Source: Streptomyces sp. NBC_01750
Lineage (GTDB): Bacteria; Actinomycetota; Actinomycetes; Streptomycetales; Streptomycetaceae
Assembly (NCBI RefSeq): GCF_035918095.1
Contig: NZ_CP109137.1
Coordinates: 1,054,001-1,118,000 of the forward strand
DNA: 64,000 nt
Reading direction: 5' to 3'
A program made the position numbers and the translations under genes. Below, in pieces: positions 35,367-44,706 of the stretch. How positions within the stretch are numbered: the stretch's first letter is position 1; each line of letters starts with the position of its first letter. The notes beneath the pieces are model-generated. The model saw only the letters and a program-made list of their open reading frames with translations. It was not told where the DNA came from and did not search any database.

Positions 35367-37021
35367 CCACAGCTCTGCCACTCGCCGCCTCGGACGCGTT
35401 CCCCGTGTTCGTCGTCTTCGCCGTCTTCGTCGCCAGCACGCTGTTGCTGGCCATCTGGGTCACGACGGACCGGGTCACGCCGGGCGACTTCTACATCAGC
35501 GACGGCCGACTGACCCCGGCTCGGAACGGCATCGCCCTGTTCGGTGACTACATGTCGGCCGCGACCCTGCTCGGCTCCCCGGGCGTGATCGCGCTGACGG
35601 GGTACGACGGCATCCCCTACCTGCTGGGACCGATCGTCGCCTGGGTCGTGATGCTCCTGCTGGTCGCCGAGCCGTATCACAGCACTGGGCGGTTCACCAT
35701 CGGCGACAGCCTCGCACGGCGCCTGCGCCCGCGGCCCGTTCACCGGGCCGCGGGGGTCGCCACGCTCGTCATCTGCCTGGTGTACCTCGTCGCTCAGCTG
35801 GTCGGCGCCGGGGCATTGGCCGCGCCCATCCTGGGCCTGGAGGGACAGGGCGCGCGACAGGTGATGGTCGCCTCGCTCGGAATGCTGATGATCATCTACG
35901 TGGTGATCGGCGGGATGCGGGCGGCCACCGTGATCCAGTTGGTGAAGGCCGTCATCCTGCTGGGCGGGGGCACCATTCTGGCTCTCCTGGTCATGTCGAA
36001 ATTCAGCTGGAATCCCGCGGGTCTGCTGAACCGGGCGGCGGGCAGCAGCGGCCTGGGGGATGCCTTCCTCCAGCCCGGTGTGCGCTACGGCGACGACAGG
36101 GTCAGCAAACTCGACTCGCTGAGCCTGCAGTTGGCGGTTCTGCTGGGAGCAGCTGGACTGCCGCATCTCCTCATGCGGCTCGGCGCCGTGCCCACCGCGC
36201 GCGCGGCCCGCGGATCGGTCCAGTGGGCGACCTACCTGACGCTCGCGTTCTGTCTCCTGGCCGGGGTGATGGGATTCGGTGCCGTGGCGCTGCTGGGCAG
36301 GGGCACCATCACGGCAGACAGCGCCTCGGGCAATTCGGCCACTCTGCTGCTGGCCGAGTTCCTGGGGGGCGCGTTCCTCGTCACACTCGTCTCCTGTGTC
36401 GCTTTCACCACGGTCCTGGCCGTGGTCGCCGGGCTTGTCCTGGCTGCCTCAACCGCGCTGGCACACGACCTCTACCAAGTCGGGTTCAGGAATGGCGAGG
36501 CGTCGGAGAAGAGTGAACTCCTGGTCGCCAAGGGCTCGGTGCTGCTCATCGGACTCGTCGGGACAGTGCTGTCCATGTACGCCCAGGGCCTGAACATCTC
36601 GTTCATGGTGGGTCTCGCCTTCGCCGTCGCGGGGTCCGCGATCCTGCCCGCGCTCCTCTACAGCATGTACTGGAAGGGCTTCACGACGAGAGGAGCGCTC
36701 TGGAGCATCTACGGGGGGCTCGTCGCGTCGGTGGGGCTGGTGCTGCTTTCCCCCGCCGTGTCGGGAGGTCCGACCGCGCTGTTGCCGGAGGCGGACTTCG
36801 CGTTCTTCCCCCTCAGCAATCCCGCAGTGGTCTCGATCCCTCTCGGCTTCCTGCTCGGCTCGCTGGGGTCGCTCCTCGACCCGAGGGAGGTGGACGGGGC
36901 GGAGTTCACCGAGGCCGAGGTCCGCATCCTCGCGGGAGCCGGCGCCGTCCCGGAATACGAGCCGGCTGCCGGAGCGCCGCCCGACCGGCCGGATGCGGCA
37001 CCCCGATGGGGCTCCCGCTGA
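35363..37021 (+). CDS. solute:sodium symporter family monocarboxylate/acetate transporter
   Basis: A 552-residue SSS-family permease with about 13 hydrophobic helices. Early helices carry LLAIWVTTDRVTPGDFYISDG, GIALFGDYMSAATLLGSPG and LLGPIVAWVVMLLLVAEP; the HLLMRLGAVPTARAARGSVQ loop and core AGLVLAASTALAHDLYQ are typical of ActP/MctC carriers. It probably imports acetate, propionate or pyruvate with sodium or protons. Coupled by GTGA overlap to the DUF485 gene and in operon with the acyl-CoA ligase. The substrate is inferred from family and context. Confidence 0.91.
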   Translation: MTTALPLAASDAFPVFVVFAVFVASTLLLAIWVTTDRVTPGDFYISDGRLTPARNGIALFGDYMSAATLLGSPGVIALTGYDGIPYLLGPIVAWVVMLLLVAEPYHSTGRFTIGDSLARRLRPRPVHRAAGVATLVICLVYLVAQLVGAGALAAPILGLEGQGARQVMVASLGMLMIIYVVIGGMRAATVIQLVKAVILLGGGTILALLVMSKFSWNPAGLLNRAAGSSGLGDAFLQPGVRYGDDRVSKLDSLSLQLAVLLGAAGLPHLLMRLGAVPTARAARGSVQWATYLTLAFCLLAGVMGFGAVALLGRGTITADSASGNSATLLLAEFLGGAFLVTLVSCVAFTTVLAVVAGLVLAASTALAHDLYQVGFRNGEASEKSELLVAKGSVLLIGLVGTVLSMYAQGLNISFMVGLAFAVAGSAILPALLYSMYWKGFTTRGALWSIYGGLVASVGLVLLSPAVSGGPTALLPEADFAFFPLSNPAVVSIPLGFLLGSLGSLLDPREVDGAEFTEAEVRILAGAGAVPEYEPAAGAPPDRPDAAPRWGSR

Positions 37022-37156
37022 GAGGCGCCTGAGCCCAGAACTCCCGCACGGACGCCGGGTCTGCGTTCCGGCGACGAGGCGGTTGCGCGCAGTCCGGCAG
37101 CGGTGCGCAAGACGCCGGGAGGGGGCGCTCTCCATTGGTCGGCGGCGGCGGTACAT

Positions 37157-37185
37157 GGGGTGCCCGGGCGTGTCCCGGGCACCCC
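37157..37185. terminator. hairpin terminator after symporter operon
   Basis: Perfect 12-bp inverted repeat (GGGGTGCCCGGG / CCCGGGCACCCC) with a 5-nt loop, 136 bp after the symporter stop. Confidence 0.75.
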
Positions 37186-37582
37186 CGTCATCGTCACCGC
37201 CCGTCCTCTCCACCGGCGCCCGTCCTCTCCTGCCGGCCGCGTTGTGCCGGTCATGAGCCGACCGTCCGGCTCAAGTACCGCATGGCTCGGCGAGGGGGCT
37301 TTTCAAGCTTCGTCCCGTCGCTTCCTCGTCGGTTGTATGGACAGCATCACCTCTGAATGGAACGCTCACTACAGAGCAACGCAGTTGGCACCGAAAGAGC
37401 GAGTCCGTTCCCGGCCGGACGGCGTCGACAGGCACGCCGGCCCGACACGAGCGGACTGGTGGTCGCGTTCGTCCGCCCTTCCCTCTCGCCGACTCACCGC
37501 AGGTCCACGCGGCGTCGGCAGCCGGACGTCCACCGCTCTGCCTTCCTTCGCAGAAGCGGACGGAACCCAACAGAGGAGACCG
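37186..37582. promoter_or_regulatory. intergenic region upstream of carboxylesterase
   Basis: About 400 bp with no supportable gene; it must hold the esterase promoter. The only clear element is the ribosome site CAGAGGAGACC (about 37570-37580). Confidence 0.4.
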
Positions 37583-39235
37583 ATGAGATTCCGCAGCGTA
37601 CGACGTCCCGTTACCCGAGCCGTGACCGCCGTCGCGACGACCGTCGCCGCACTGCTGCTGTCGGTCGGCGCGCCTCCGGCAGCCTCCTCCGACTCCGGCC
37701 ACGACCCGCTGGTCGTACGTACCGCGCATGGCATGGTCCGAGGCGCTGTCCGGCCCGAAGGCAGCCGCGTCTTCCAGGGCATTCCCTTCGCCGCCTCCCC
37801 CACGGGGGACTTACGCTGGCGCTCGCCCCGGCCCCCCGAGCCATGGTCCGGCGTGCGGGACGCCACCGAACCGGCCAGTCCCTGCCCCCAGTTGCCGCTG
37901 ACACTGCTCCCTGACGGGGGGCCGGTCCTTCCGGGTGACTCCAACCGCACCGGCAGTACGTCGGAGGACTGCCTGTACCTGAATGTATGGACCCCACCCC
38001 GTACCGGCGGCAGGACACTGCCGGTGCTGGTGTGGCTGCACGGCGGCGGCAACTCCTACGGCGCCGGGAGCGACTACAACGGAGCGGCGCTTGCCGCGCG
38101 GGGTCTGGTCGTCGTAACCGTCAACTACCGTCTCGGAGCTCTGGGTTTCCTCGCACACCCCGCCCTGTCGGCCGAGAGCACCCACCAAGCCTCCGGAGAC
38201 TACGGGCTGATGGACCAGCAGGCCGCGCTGCGCTGGGTACAGCGCAACATCGGTGCGTTCGGCGGTGACCGGACCAGGGTCACGCTCGGCGGCCAGTCCG
38301 CCGGGTCCCTGGACACCTGCCTCCACATCGCCTCGCCGACCGCGCGGGGTCTGTTCCACCAGGCCGTCCAGCAGAGCGGCAACTGCGCTTCCGCCGACGC
38401 TCTCAACCCGCTCCCCCTGGCCGCCGCCGAGAGGAGGGGACAGAGCTTCGCGGCGTCGGTCGGCTGCACCGACCCGTCCCGCGTACCGGCGTGTCTGCGC
38501 GCCGTACCGACCGGGGCGCTCATCCGCGGCGCCCCGGGGGCGACTTCCCTGTGGACGCCGAACACCGGACCGTCCATCCTTCCGATCCCGCCGCACAGGG
38601 CGTGGGCCGAAGACCGGGTGAACGCGGTCCCGACGCTGAACGGCAGCACCCATGACGAGTACCGGTACTTCACGGCGCTCAACGTGGACCTGCTCGGCGG
38701 CGGGCCACTCACGCCCCAGACCTATGCCGCCTTGATCAGGCTGCAGCAACCGGACCGGGCCGCCGCCGTTCTCGACACGTATCCGGCGTCCGCCTACCCC
38801 TCCCCGAACCTGGCCTATTCCGCCGTCGGCACCGACCAGCGGTTCGCCTGCCCGGCGCGTGCCGACGGCCGCCTGTACAGCGGCCGGGTCCCCGTCTACG
38901 CCTATGAGTTCAACGATCCCCAGGCCCCACCGTTCATCCCGGCCCCGCACAGCCCGCAAGGCGCCTTCCACGCGTCGGAACTGGCCTATCTGTTCCCGAT
39001 GGACGCCCTGCCACTCACCACTGCGGCACAGCGGCGGCTGTCCGTCACGATGACCGGATACTGGGCCCGCTTCGTCGCCACCGGCAACCCCAACGGGCCC
39101 GGCGCCCCCATTTGGCCGCGATACGCCGCCGACCGTGACCGCATCCAGGTTCTGGCTCCGGACCGCACCGCTCCCACCACTGGTTTCGCGGCCGACCACC
39201 ACTGCGCGTTCTGGCAGCCGGACGCCACCTCCTGA
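37583..39235 (+). CDS. secreted type-B carboxylesterase
   Basis: A 550-residue alpha/beta-hydrolase of the carboxylesterase type-B family. A signal peptide (RFRSVRRPVTRAVTAVATTV... cleavage near SVGAPPAASS) precedes the domain. Motifs: FQGIPFAASPTGDLRWRSP, SEDCLYLNVWTP, VLVWLHGGGNSYGAGS (oxyanion hole), VTLGGQSAGSLDTC with nucleophile Ser, and a catalytic His likely in PQGAFHASELAYLFP. Start at 37583 follows GAGGAGACC and opens on the signal peptide. Transcribed alone; the facing TetR gene converges on it. Substrate: short-chain esters, by family. Confidence 0.92.
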   Translation: MRFRSVRRPVTRAVTAVATTVAALLLSVGAPPAASSDSGHDPLVVRTAHGMVRGAVRPEGSRVFQGIPFAASPTGDLRWRSPRPPEPWSGVRDATEPASPCPQLPLTLLPDGGPVLPGDSNRTGSTSEDCLYLNVWTPPRTGGRTLPVLVWLHGGGNSYGAGSDYNGAALAARGLVVVTVNYRLGALGFLAHPALSAESTHQASGDYGLMDQQAALRWVQRNIGAFGGDRTRVTLGGQSAGSLDTCLHIASPTARGLFHQAVQQSGNCASADALNPLPLAAAERRGQSFAASVGCTDPSRVPACLRAVPTGALIRGAPGATSLWTPNTGPSILPIPPHRAWAEDRVNAVPTLNGSTHDEYRYFTALNVDLLGGGPLTPQTYAALIRLQQPDRAAAVLDTYPASAYPSPNLAYSAVGTDQRFACPARADGRLYSGRVPVYAYEFNDPQAPPFIPAPHSPQGAFHASELAYLFPMDALPLTTAAQRRLSVTMTGYWARFVATGNPNGPGAPIWPRYAADRDRIQVLAPDRTAPTTGFAADHHCAFWQPDATS

Positions 39236-39421
39236 CGGTGCCCACGCTGTGCGCGGCAGGTCCGCCTCCGTCGCACGGGGTGGGACCTCTTGGGCGGCCT
39301 CCGCCCTGTACCGCGGGGAGCCGCCCCGGGTCCTGCAGGATCCTCGCCCCCTCCTCGGCAGACCGTGCTTCCGGGCCACCGCCGTGAGCTGTCCCGGCCT
39401 ACCCCACCGACAACCAGCAGT

Positions 39422-40069
39422 TCACGACACGTCCGTGACGCGTGTCGCCGAGGGAGCCCTCGTCACAAGAACGCCGTGGTGGGAGGCCAGGGCCATCAAC
39501 GCGATGCGCAGCGGCCCGATCTCGAGGGAAGTGGCCGGTTCGAACCAACGGGCCACCGCGGTTCCGCTCGCCGTTCTGAGCGTGAAGCGGGCGAGTTCGT
39601 CCGACACCTCGGGGCGACGGCTCAGGTCGAAGACGACGCTCAGGGAATCCTGGGCCCACGCCAACAACGTGTCGCGGTAGTGGCGCAGTTCGGCCAGGGC
39701 CGCCGTACTGGCGTCCTGCCGCAACATGCCCACCGCGAGCAGCAGCTTCAGGCTGTGCGGGTGGCGTTGGAAGCTGTCCCTGACGGATCCGAGGAAGGCG
39801 TCCAGCCGCTGCGCAACGTCCGCGCCGGGTACGTCGACCGGAGGAAGGGCCTCCAGCAAGGAGACTCTTGCGCGTTGGAGAACCGCGACGTAGATGCCGT
39901 CCTTGCTGCCGAAGTGCCAGTAAATGGAACTGGCGGGGAGTCCGCATTCGGCGGAGATCATCGATATGGACGTGGCGGCGTAACCGTGCTGGGACATCAG
40001 CTCAGTTGCCGTGCCGAGAATCGCGTCGTGGGACCGCATGCCGCGATCCCGAGCCGATGCCTCCGTCAT
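39422..40069 (-). CDS. TetR-family transcriptional regulator
   Basis: A 215-residue repressor. The N-terminal HTH reads SHDAILGTATELMSQHGYAA, TSISMISAECGLPASSIYWHFGSKDGIYVAVL, a textbook TetR domain. The C-terminal ligand domain is not assignable to a subfamily. It converges on the esterase and is divergent from the two-component operon at 40287; either could be a target. Start at 40069 fits a short polar leader. Confidence 0.9.
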   Translation of the reverse strand: MTEASARDRGMRSHDAILGTATELMSQHGYAATSISMISAECGLPASSIYWHFGSKDGIYVAVLQRARVSLLEALPPVDVPGADVAQRLDAFLGSVRDSFQRHPHSLKLLLAVGMLRQDASTAALAELRHYRDTLLAWAQDSLSVVFDLSRRPEVSDELARFTLRTASGTAVARWFEPATSLEIGPLRIALMALASHHGVLVTRAPSATRVTDVS

Positions 40070-40191
40070 GCGCCGACTCTAGATCAGCCGCGGAACTGAA
40101 GAGAGTGTCCGGGGCGGTCGGTCCGACGGAGCGCACAACCGCCCGGGATGTGCGCTCCTCGCTCGGACCGCACGCCCGGCCTCGCGGCCGC

Positions 40192-40233
40192 CATTGTTCG
40201 GGGAATGTACGGGCGGCGGCGCGCCCGCCGGGA
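40192..40233. repeat. left arm of long inverted repeat, candidate operator
   Basis: Twenty-six bases at 40192-40217 are exactly complementary to 42377-42402; the match continues for another 16 positions with 3 mismatches. The core CATT-N8-AATG is itself partly palindromic. It sits ~70-95 bp upstream of the response-regulator gene. Confidence 0.85.
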
Positions 40234-40286
40234 GGGCGGCTTGATGTGGTTAGCATCGATGGGGTAGCCGCACGTGAGAGGCAGTG

Positions 40287-40970
40287 ATGACGGAGTCCAG
40301 AGGCCTCGTGCTGATCGTCGAGGACGAGCGCCACATCGCCGATGTGCAAAGGCTCTACTTGGCGCGCGAGGGCTTCGGTGTCCACGTCGAGACCGACGGG
40401 ATTGCCGGGCTCGCGGCCGCGAGACGGATGCACCCGGTGGCGATCGTGCTGGACATCGGTCTGCCGGGCCTGGATGGCATCGCCTTCTGCCGTGCCCTGC
40501 GTGACGTCGGCGACTGGACGCCGGTGCTGCTGGTCACCGCGCGCGGTGAGGAGGCCGACCGGATCCTCGGGCTCGAGTTGGGCGCGGACGACTACCTGAC
40601 CAAGCCGTTCTCGCCGCGCGAGCTGGTCGCCCGGGTCAAGACCGTGCTGCGCCGGGCGGCCGGGCCGCCGGGGCGGACCGAGAGCGTCGGCCGGCTCAGC
40701 GTGGACCCGATCAGCCGCACCGTGCGCTGCGACGGCGAGCCGGTCGAGCTCACCGCCACCGAGTTCAACCTGCTCGCGTACCTGCTCCAGCACGTGGGCC
40801 AGGTCTTCACCCGTGAGCAGCTGCTCGCGCGGGTCTGGGGGTACCCGGGCTACCGCGACACCCGGATGGTCGACGTCTTCGTCTCACAACTGCGCGCCAA
40901 GCTCGGCGAGGCGAGCCCGATCCGTACGGTCCGCGGCGTCGGCTACAGCGCGACGGCCTCCAGCAGGTGA
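40287..40970 (+). CDS. OmpR-family response regulator
   Basis: A 227-residue regulator with receiver domain (IVEDERHIADV, phospho-acceptor Asp56 in VAIVLDIGLPG, Lys in YLTKPFSPRELVARV) and C-terminal winged helix (VELTATEFNLLAYLLQHVGQ, RMVDVFVSQLRAKLG, IRTVRGVGYSA). It forms an operon with the kinase (GTGA overlap). ATG 40287 is preferred over the adjacent GTG at 40284, with GAGAGGC upstream. Likely targets: its own operon and the MMPL operon, both preceded by the same inverted-repeat element. Confidence 0.93.
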   Translation: MTESRGLVLIVEDERHIADVQRLYLAREGFGVHVETDGIAGLAAARRMHPVAIVLDIGLPGLDGIAFCRALRDVGDWTPVLLVTARGEEADRILGLELGADDYLTKPFSPRELVARVKTVLRRAAGPPGRTESVGRLSVDPISRTVRCDGEPVELTATEFNLLAYLLQHVGQVFTREQLLARVWGYPGYRDTRMVDVFVSQLRAKLGEASPIRTVRGVGYSATASSR

Positions 40971-42343
40971 ACCGCCCCCGCTCCCGTCGTGGCTCGCTCG
41001 CACGCAACATCGTGGTGCTGACCACCGTGGTGGCAGCGCTCGCAGCGGCGCTGACCGGACTGATCGCCTGGCAGACCGCCGAGCACGGCGCGGAGCGGCG
41101 CGAGCGCGACCAACTGACGCGCCAGGCAACGGTGCTGAGCCGTCTGCCCGCCTTGTCCGAAGCCCTTTTTACCGGCGCCCAGGTACTGGCCGGGCCGAAC
41201 AGCGTGCAGCTGGCCGTCATCGCCCCGGACGGAACGGTGAGCGGAACCGCCACCCCAGCCGTCGACATGGCGTCGAAATCGGACCTGCTGGCGGGAGAGC
41301 CGGTCTCCGCCAACAGCGTCCTGGGCGGCCAGGACGTGCTGCTGGTGGGGCAGCCGGGCGTGCGCGGCGGCGCGATCGTGCTGACCGAGCCGTACACGGT
41401 CGTCACCCAGAACACGAACCAGATCCGCCGCAACGTGATTGCGCCGCTGATCGTCGGAATGCTCGGCGCGGCACTGGCCGGAGCGCTCCTGGCCCGCCGC
41501 ATCGCCCGCCCGCTCGCGACGGCCGCGCAGATCGCGCACCGGCTCGCCGACGGCGAACGCGGCGTACCGGCCCCGGTCGACGGCCCACGGGAGACCGCGG
41601 ACATCGGGCGCGCCCTCAACGTCCTGGACGAAGCGCTGGCGCACAGCGAGAACCGGCAGCGGGAGTTCCTGCTCTCCGTCTCCCACGACTTGCGCACCCC
41701 GCTGACCGCACTGCAGGGATACGCCGAGGCACTTGCCGACGGCCTGGTCGAGCCGGACCAACTGCCCGAGGTCGGCGGCATCCTGGCCGACGAGACCCGC
41801 CGCCTGGACCGCTTCCTGGGGGACCTGCTGGACCTGGCCCGGCTGGAGGCGGACGACCTCCGCCTCGACACGGCCCCGACCGACATCTCCGCACTCGTCG
41901 CCGAGGCCGCTGCCTTCTGGGCCGGACCCTGCGCACGCCACGACGTCGACCTGCGGCTCGAGCAGTCCGGGCATCCCGTCGTCGACACGGACGCCTTCCG
42001 GGTTCGCCAGCTGATCGACGGCCTGGTGCAGAATGCCCTACGGGTCACGCCCGAGGGCGCACCCCTGGTCCTCGCCGTCCGCGCAGCTGCGGGCGGCGCT
42101 GCCGAACTGCAGGTCCGCGACGGTGGACCTGGCCTGAGCGACGACGACGTCCGCATTGCCTTCGACAGCGGCGCCCTCCACGAGCGCTACCGGGGCACCC
42201 GCCCGGTCGGCAGCGGCCTGGGCCTGGCCATCGCCCACCGCCTGACCGGCCGCCTCGGTGGCGTCATCGGTGTCGAAGGGCGCGGCCCGGAAGGCGGCGC
42301 CTGCTTCACCGTCACCCTCCCGCCGTCACCCGACGGCCCTTGA
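40967..42343 (+). CDS. membrane sensor histidine kinase
   Basis: A 458-residue kinase. Membrane segments at ~15-35 and ~157-177 flank an extracytoplasmic sensor of ~120 residues. A HAMP linker (LARRIARPLATAAQIAHRLA) follows, then HisKA with His240 (LLSVSHDLRTPLTALQGYAE), and HATPase_c with the N-box LIDGLVQNALRVT, RDGGPGLSDDD and PVGSGLGLAIAHRLTG. Partner of the preceding response regulator; its stop lies just before the second inverted-repeat arm and the MMPL operon. The signal is probably envelope-related, by context only. Confidence 0.93.
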   Translation: MNRPRSRRGSLARNIVVLTTVVAALAAALTGLIAWQTAEHGAERRERDQLTRQATVLSRLPALSEALFTGAQVLAGPNSVQLAVIAPDGTVSGTATPAVDMASKSDLLAGEPVSANSVLGGQDVLLVGQPGVRGGAIVLTEPYTVVTQNTNQIRRNVIAPLIVGMLGAALAGALLARRIARPLATAAQIAHRLADGERGVPAPVDGPRETADIGRALNVLDEALAHSENRQREFLLSVSHDLRTPLTALQGYAEALADGLVEPDQLPEVGGILADETRRLDRFLGDLLDLARLEADDLRLDTAPTDISALVAEAAAFWAGPCARHDVDLRLEQSGHPVVDTDAFRVRQLIDGLVQNALRVTPEGAPLVLAVRAAAGGAAELQVRDGGPGLSDDDVRIAFDSGALHERYRGTRPVGSGLGLAIAHRLTGRLGGVIGVEGRGPEGGACFTVTLPPSPDGP

Positions 42344-42360
42344 GGACTCGCGAGCCCTCG

Positions 42361-42402
42361 TCCCCGCCGGCGCGCAGCCGCCCGTACATTCCCCGAACAA
42401 TG
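42361..42402. repeat. right arm of long inverted repeat, candidate operator of MMPL operon
   Basis: Reverse complement of the element at 40192-40233 (26 perfect bases at 42377-42402). It ends 42 bp before the MMPL start, a normal place for an activator or repressor site. Confidence 0.85.
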
Positions 42403-42444
42403 CGCCAAAGGCCCCCTTACACGCGCCGCGCACAGTGAGGCCCC

Positions 42445-44706
42445 ATGAAAACTGAATCGACCGAGGGGCCTGGACTGCTCCACCGGAGCGGGCGCTGGTG
42501 TGCCCGGCACGCCTGGCGGGTTGTCGCCCTGTGGGTGCTGCTCCTTGTCGGCCTCGGGCTGGCCAACCACAAGTGGGGCGGCACCTTCGCGGACAGCTTC
42601 TCCCTGCCCGGCACCAGTGCGCAGACCGGTGCCAACCTGCTCAAGGCCCACACCAGCACTTCCGGGGGCACATCCGCCCCGATCGTGATCAAGTCCGACC
42701 AGGGTTCGGTCCCCAGTCACCGGGCCGCGATCGACGCGGCCGTCAATAATCTGGATCAGCTGCCGAACGTCCTCTCAGTGGCCGACCCGCTCACCACGCC
42801 TGGGGCGGTCTCCGCGAACGGCGACATCGCCCAGATGACCGTCCGCTTCAGCAGCAACCCGGCGAGTTTCGACCGCTCCTATCTCGCCCAGGTCGACACC
42901 GCCGTCGAGCCACTGCGCACCGACCACGTCACCGTCGAATACGGGGACCCGCTCGGGCAGCTGGCCGCGCCCAAATCGGCCGACCGCGCCTCGGAGGCCA
43001 TCGGTCTGGCTGTCGCCGTGCTCGTGCTGCTGATCGGCTTCGGAAGCGTCGCCGCCACCGGACTGCCGCTGCTGACGGCCGTGCTCGGCCTGGCCGTCGG
43101 CCTGGGCGGCCTCGGCCTGCTCGCCTCACACTTCAGCTTCGCGCAGGCGTCCCCGACCCTGGCCGCGATGATGGGCCTCGGCGTCGGCATCGACTACGCG
43201 CTCTTCCTCGCCACCCGCTACCGCGCCCTGCTGCACTCCGGGATGGAACCCGCTGAGGCGGTCGGGCGCACCGTTGCCACCAGCGGCCGTGCCGTGCTGG
43301 TCGCCGCCGCCACGGTCGCCATGGCGCTGGGCGGGCTCTATGTCTCCGGCATGAGCTTCATCGGCACCCTCGGCGTCGCGGCCGGGCTCAGCGTCGTCGT
43401 GGCCGCAGCAGCGTCCGTGACACTGACCCCCGCACTGCTGGGTCTGCTCGGCCGCCGCATCGACCGCCTTCACGTGCGCTCGCCGGTCGCCGAACCCACC
43501 GGCGAGTCGGACGTGTGGCACCGCTGGGCCGTCAAGGTCAGCCTGCGCCCCTGGCTCTTCCTGGTCAGCGGCCTGCTCCTGCTCGGCACACTCTCCATTC
43601 CGGTCGCGTCCATGCAGCTCGGCCACGTCGACGCCGGAGCACAGTCCACGGGCCGGACCGACCGCCGTGCCTTCGACCGGATCACCGAGGGATTCGGCCC
43701 CGGTGCCAACGGCCCCCTCACCGTCGTCACCCACCTCGACAGCCGCCAGGTCGCCAGCCTGTCCGAGCGCGAGGGCCTAGCCACCTCGCTCCAGCACACG
43801 CTGGCCGCCGTGCTCGGCGTCGCCTCCGTGACACCCCCGGTCCCCAGCCCCGACCACGACCTGCTCATCACCACCGTCACCCCCACCACCGGCCCGCAGG
43901 ACCAGGCCACCACCGACCTGATCCACACATTGCAGAACGACACGGTGCCGCAAGCGCTGTCCGGCACCGGTGCCACCGGCTACGTCACCGGTACCACCAC
44001 CGCCACCCAGACCTTCACCGATACCCTCGTCGCCAAACTGCCCCTGATCATCGGTGTGGTCGTCGTCGCCGCGTTCCTGCTGCTGCTCACCGTCTTCCGC
44101 AGCCTGCTGATCGCGCTCAAGGCCGCCGTGCTCAACCTGTTCTCCATCGCCGCCTCCTACGGCGTGGTCGTCGCGGTCTTCCAGTGGGGCTGGGGCGGCG
44201 CGCTGTTCGGCGTCACCGAGAAGGTTCCCGTCGAGTCCTACGTGCCGATGATGATGTTCGCCATCGTCTTCGGGCTCTCCATGGACTACGAGGTCTTCCT
44301 GCTCTCCCGGATCCGCGAGACCTGGCTGCACCGAAAGGACAACCACCTGGCCGTCGCCACCGGCCTCGCCGCCACGGCCCGCGTCATCACCTGCGCAGCA
44401 CTGATCATGACCAGCGTCTTCCTGGCGTTCCTGCTCTCCACGAACGTCGCCGTCAAGATGCTCGCCCTCGGCCTCGGCGTCAGCGTCATCATCGACGCCA
44501 CCGTGGTCCGCCTGATCCTGGTACCCGCGTCCATGTACCTCTTCGGGCGCGCCAACTGGTGGCTACCCGGCTGGCTGGACCGGCTGCTTCCGCATCTCGA
44601 CCCGGAGGGACCCGCCGTCGCGCCCACCTCCCTGCCCGCAACCGCCCCCACGCCCACCTCCCTGCCCGCACCCGCCCCTGCGCCCGCCCGAGGAGACCAG
44701 CGATGA
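42445..44706 (+). CDS. MMPL-family RND transporter
   Basis: A 753-residue membrane transporter of the MMPL (mycobacterial membrane protein large) family. After a short N-terminus comes a first helix (AWRVVALWVLLLVGLGLA), a large periplasmic-type loop, and a bundle with AVLVLLIGFGSVAATGLPLL, TLAAMMGLGVGIDYALFLATRYR. A second, similar half has VPMMMFAIVFGLSMDYEVFLLSRIRE, the characteristic internal duplication. The GIDYALF and SMDYEVF motifs are proton-relay positions. The C-terminus is an Ala/Pro/Thr-rich tail with TSLPA repeats. It probably exports lipids or hydrophobic metabolites. Overlaps the DUF2993 gene by ATGA. Confidence 0.93.
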   Translation: MKTESTEGPGLLHRSGRWCARHAWRVVALWVLLLVGLGLANHKWGGTFADSFSLPGTSAQTGANLLKAHTSTSGGTSAPIVIKSDQGSVPSHRAAIDAAVNNLDQLPNVLSVADPLTTPGAVSANGDIAQMTVRFSSNPASFDRSYLAQVDTAVEPLRTDHVTVEYGDPLGQLAAPKSADRASEAIGLAVAVLVLLIGFGSVAATGLPLLTAVLGLAVGLGGLGLLASHFSFAQASPTLAAMMGLGVGIDYALFLATRYRALLHSGMEPAEAVGRTVATSGRAVLVAAATVAMALGGLYVSGMSFIGTLGVAAGLSVVVAAAASVTLTPALLGLLGRRIDRLHVRSPVAEPTGESDVWHRWAVKVSLRPWLFLVSGLLLLGTLSIPVASMQLGHVDAGAQSTGRTDRRAFDRITEGFGPGANGPLTVVTHLDSRQVASLSEREGLATSLQHTLAAVLGVASVTPPVPSPDHDLLITTVTPTTGPQDQATTDLIHTLQNDTVPQALSGTGATGYVTGTTTATQTFTDTLVAKLPLIIGVVVVAAFLLLLTVFRSLLIALKAAVLNLFSIAASYGVVVAVFQWGWGGALFGVTEKVPVESYVPMMMFAIVFGLSMDYEVFLLSRIRETWLHRKDNHLAVATGLAATARVITCAALIMTSVFLAFLLSTNVAVKMLALGLGVSVIIDATVVRLILVPASMYLFGRANWWLPGWLDRLLPHLDPEGPAVAPTSLPATAPTPTSLPAPAPAPARGDQR

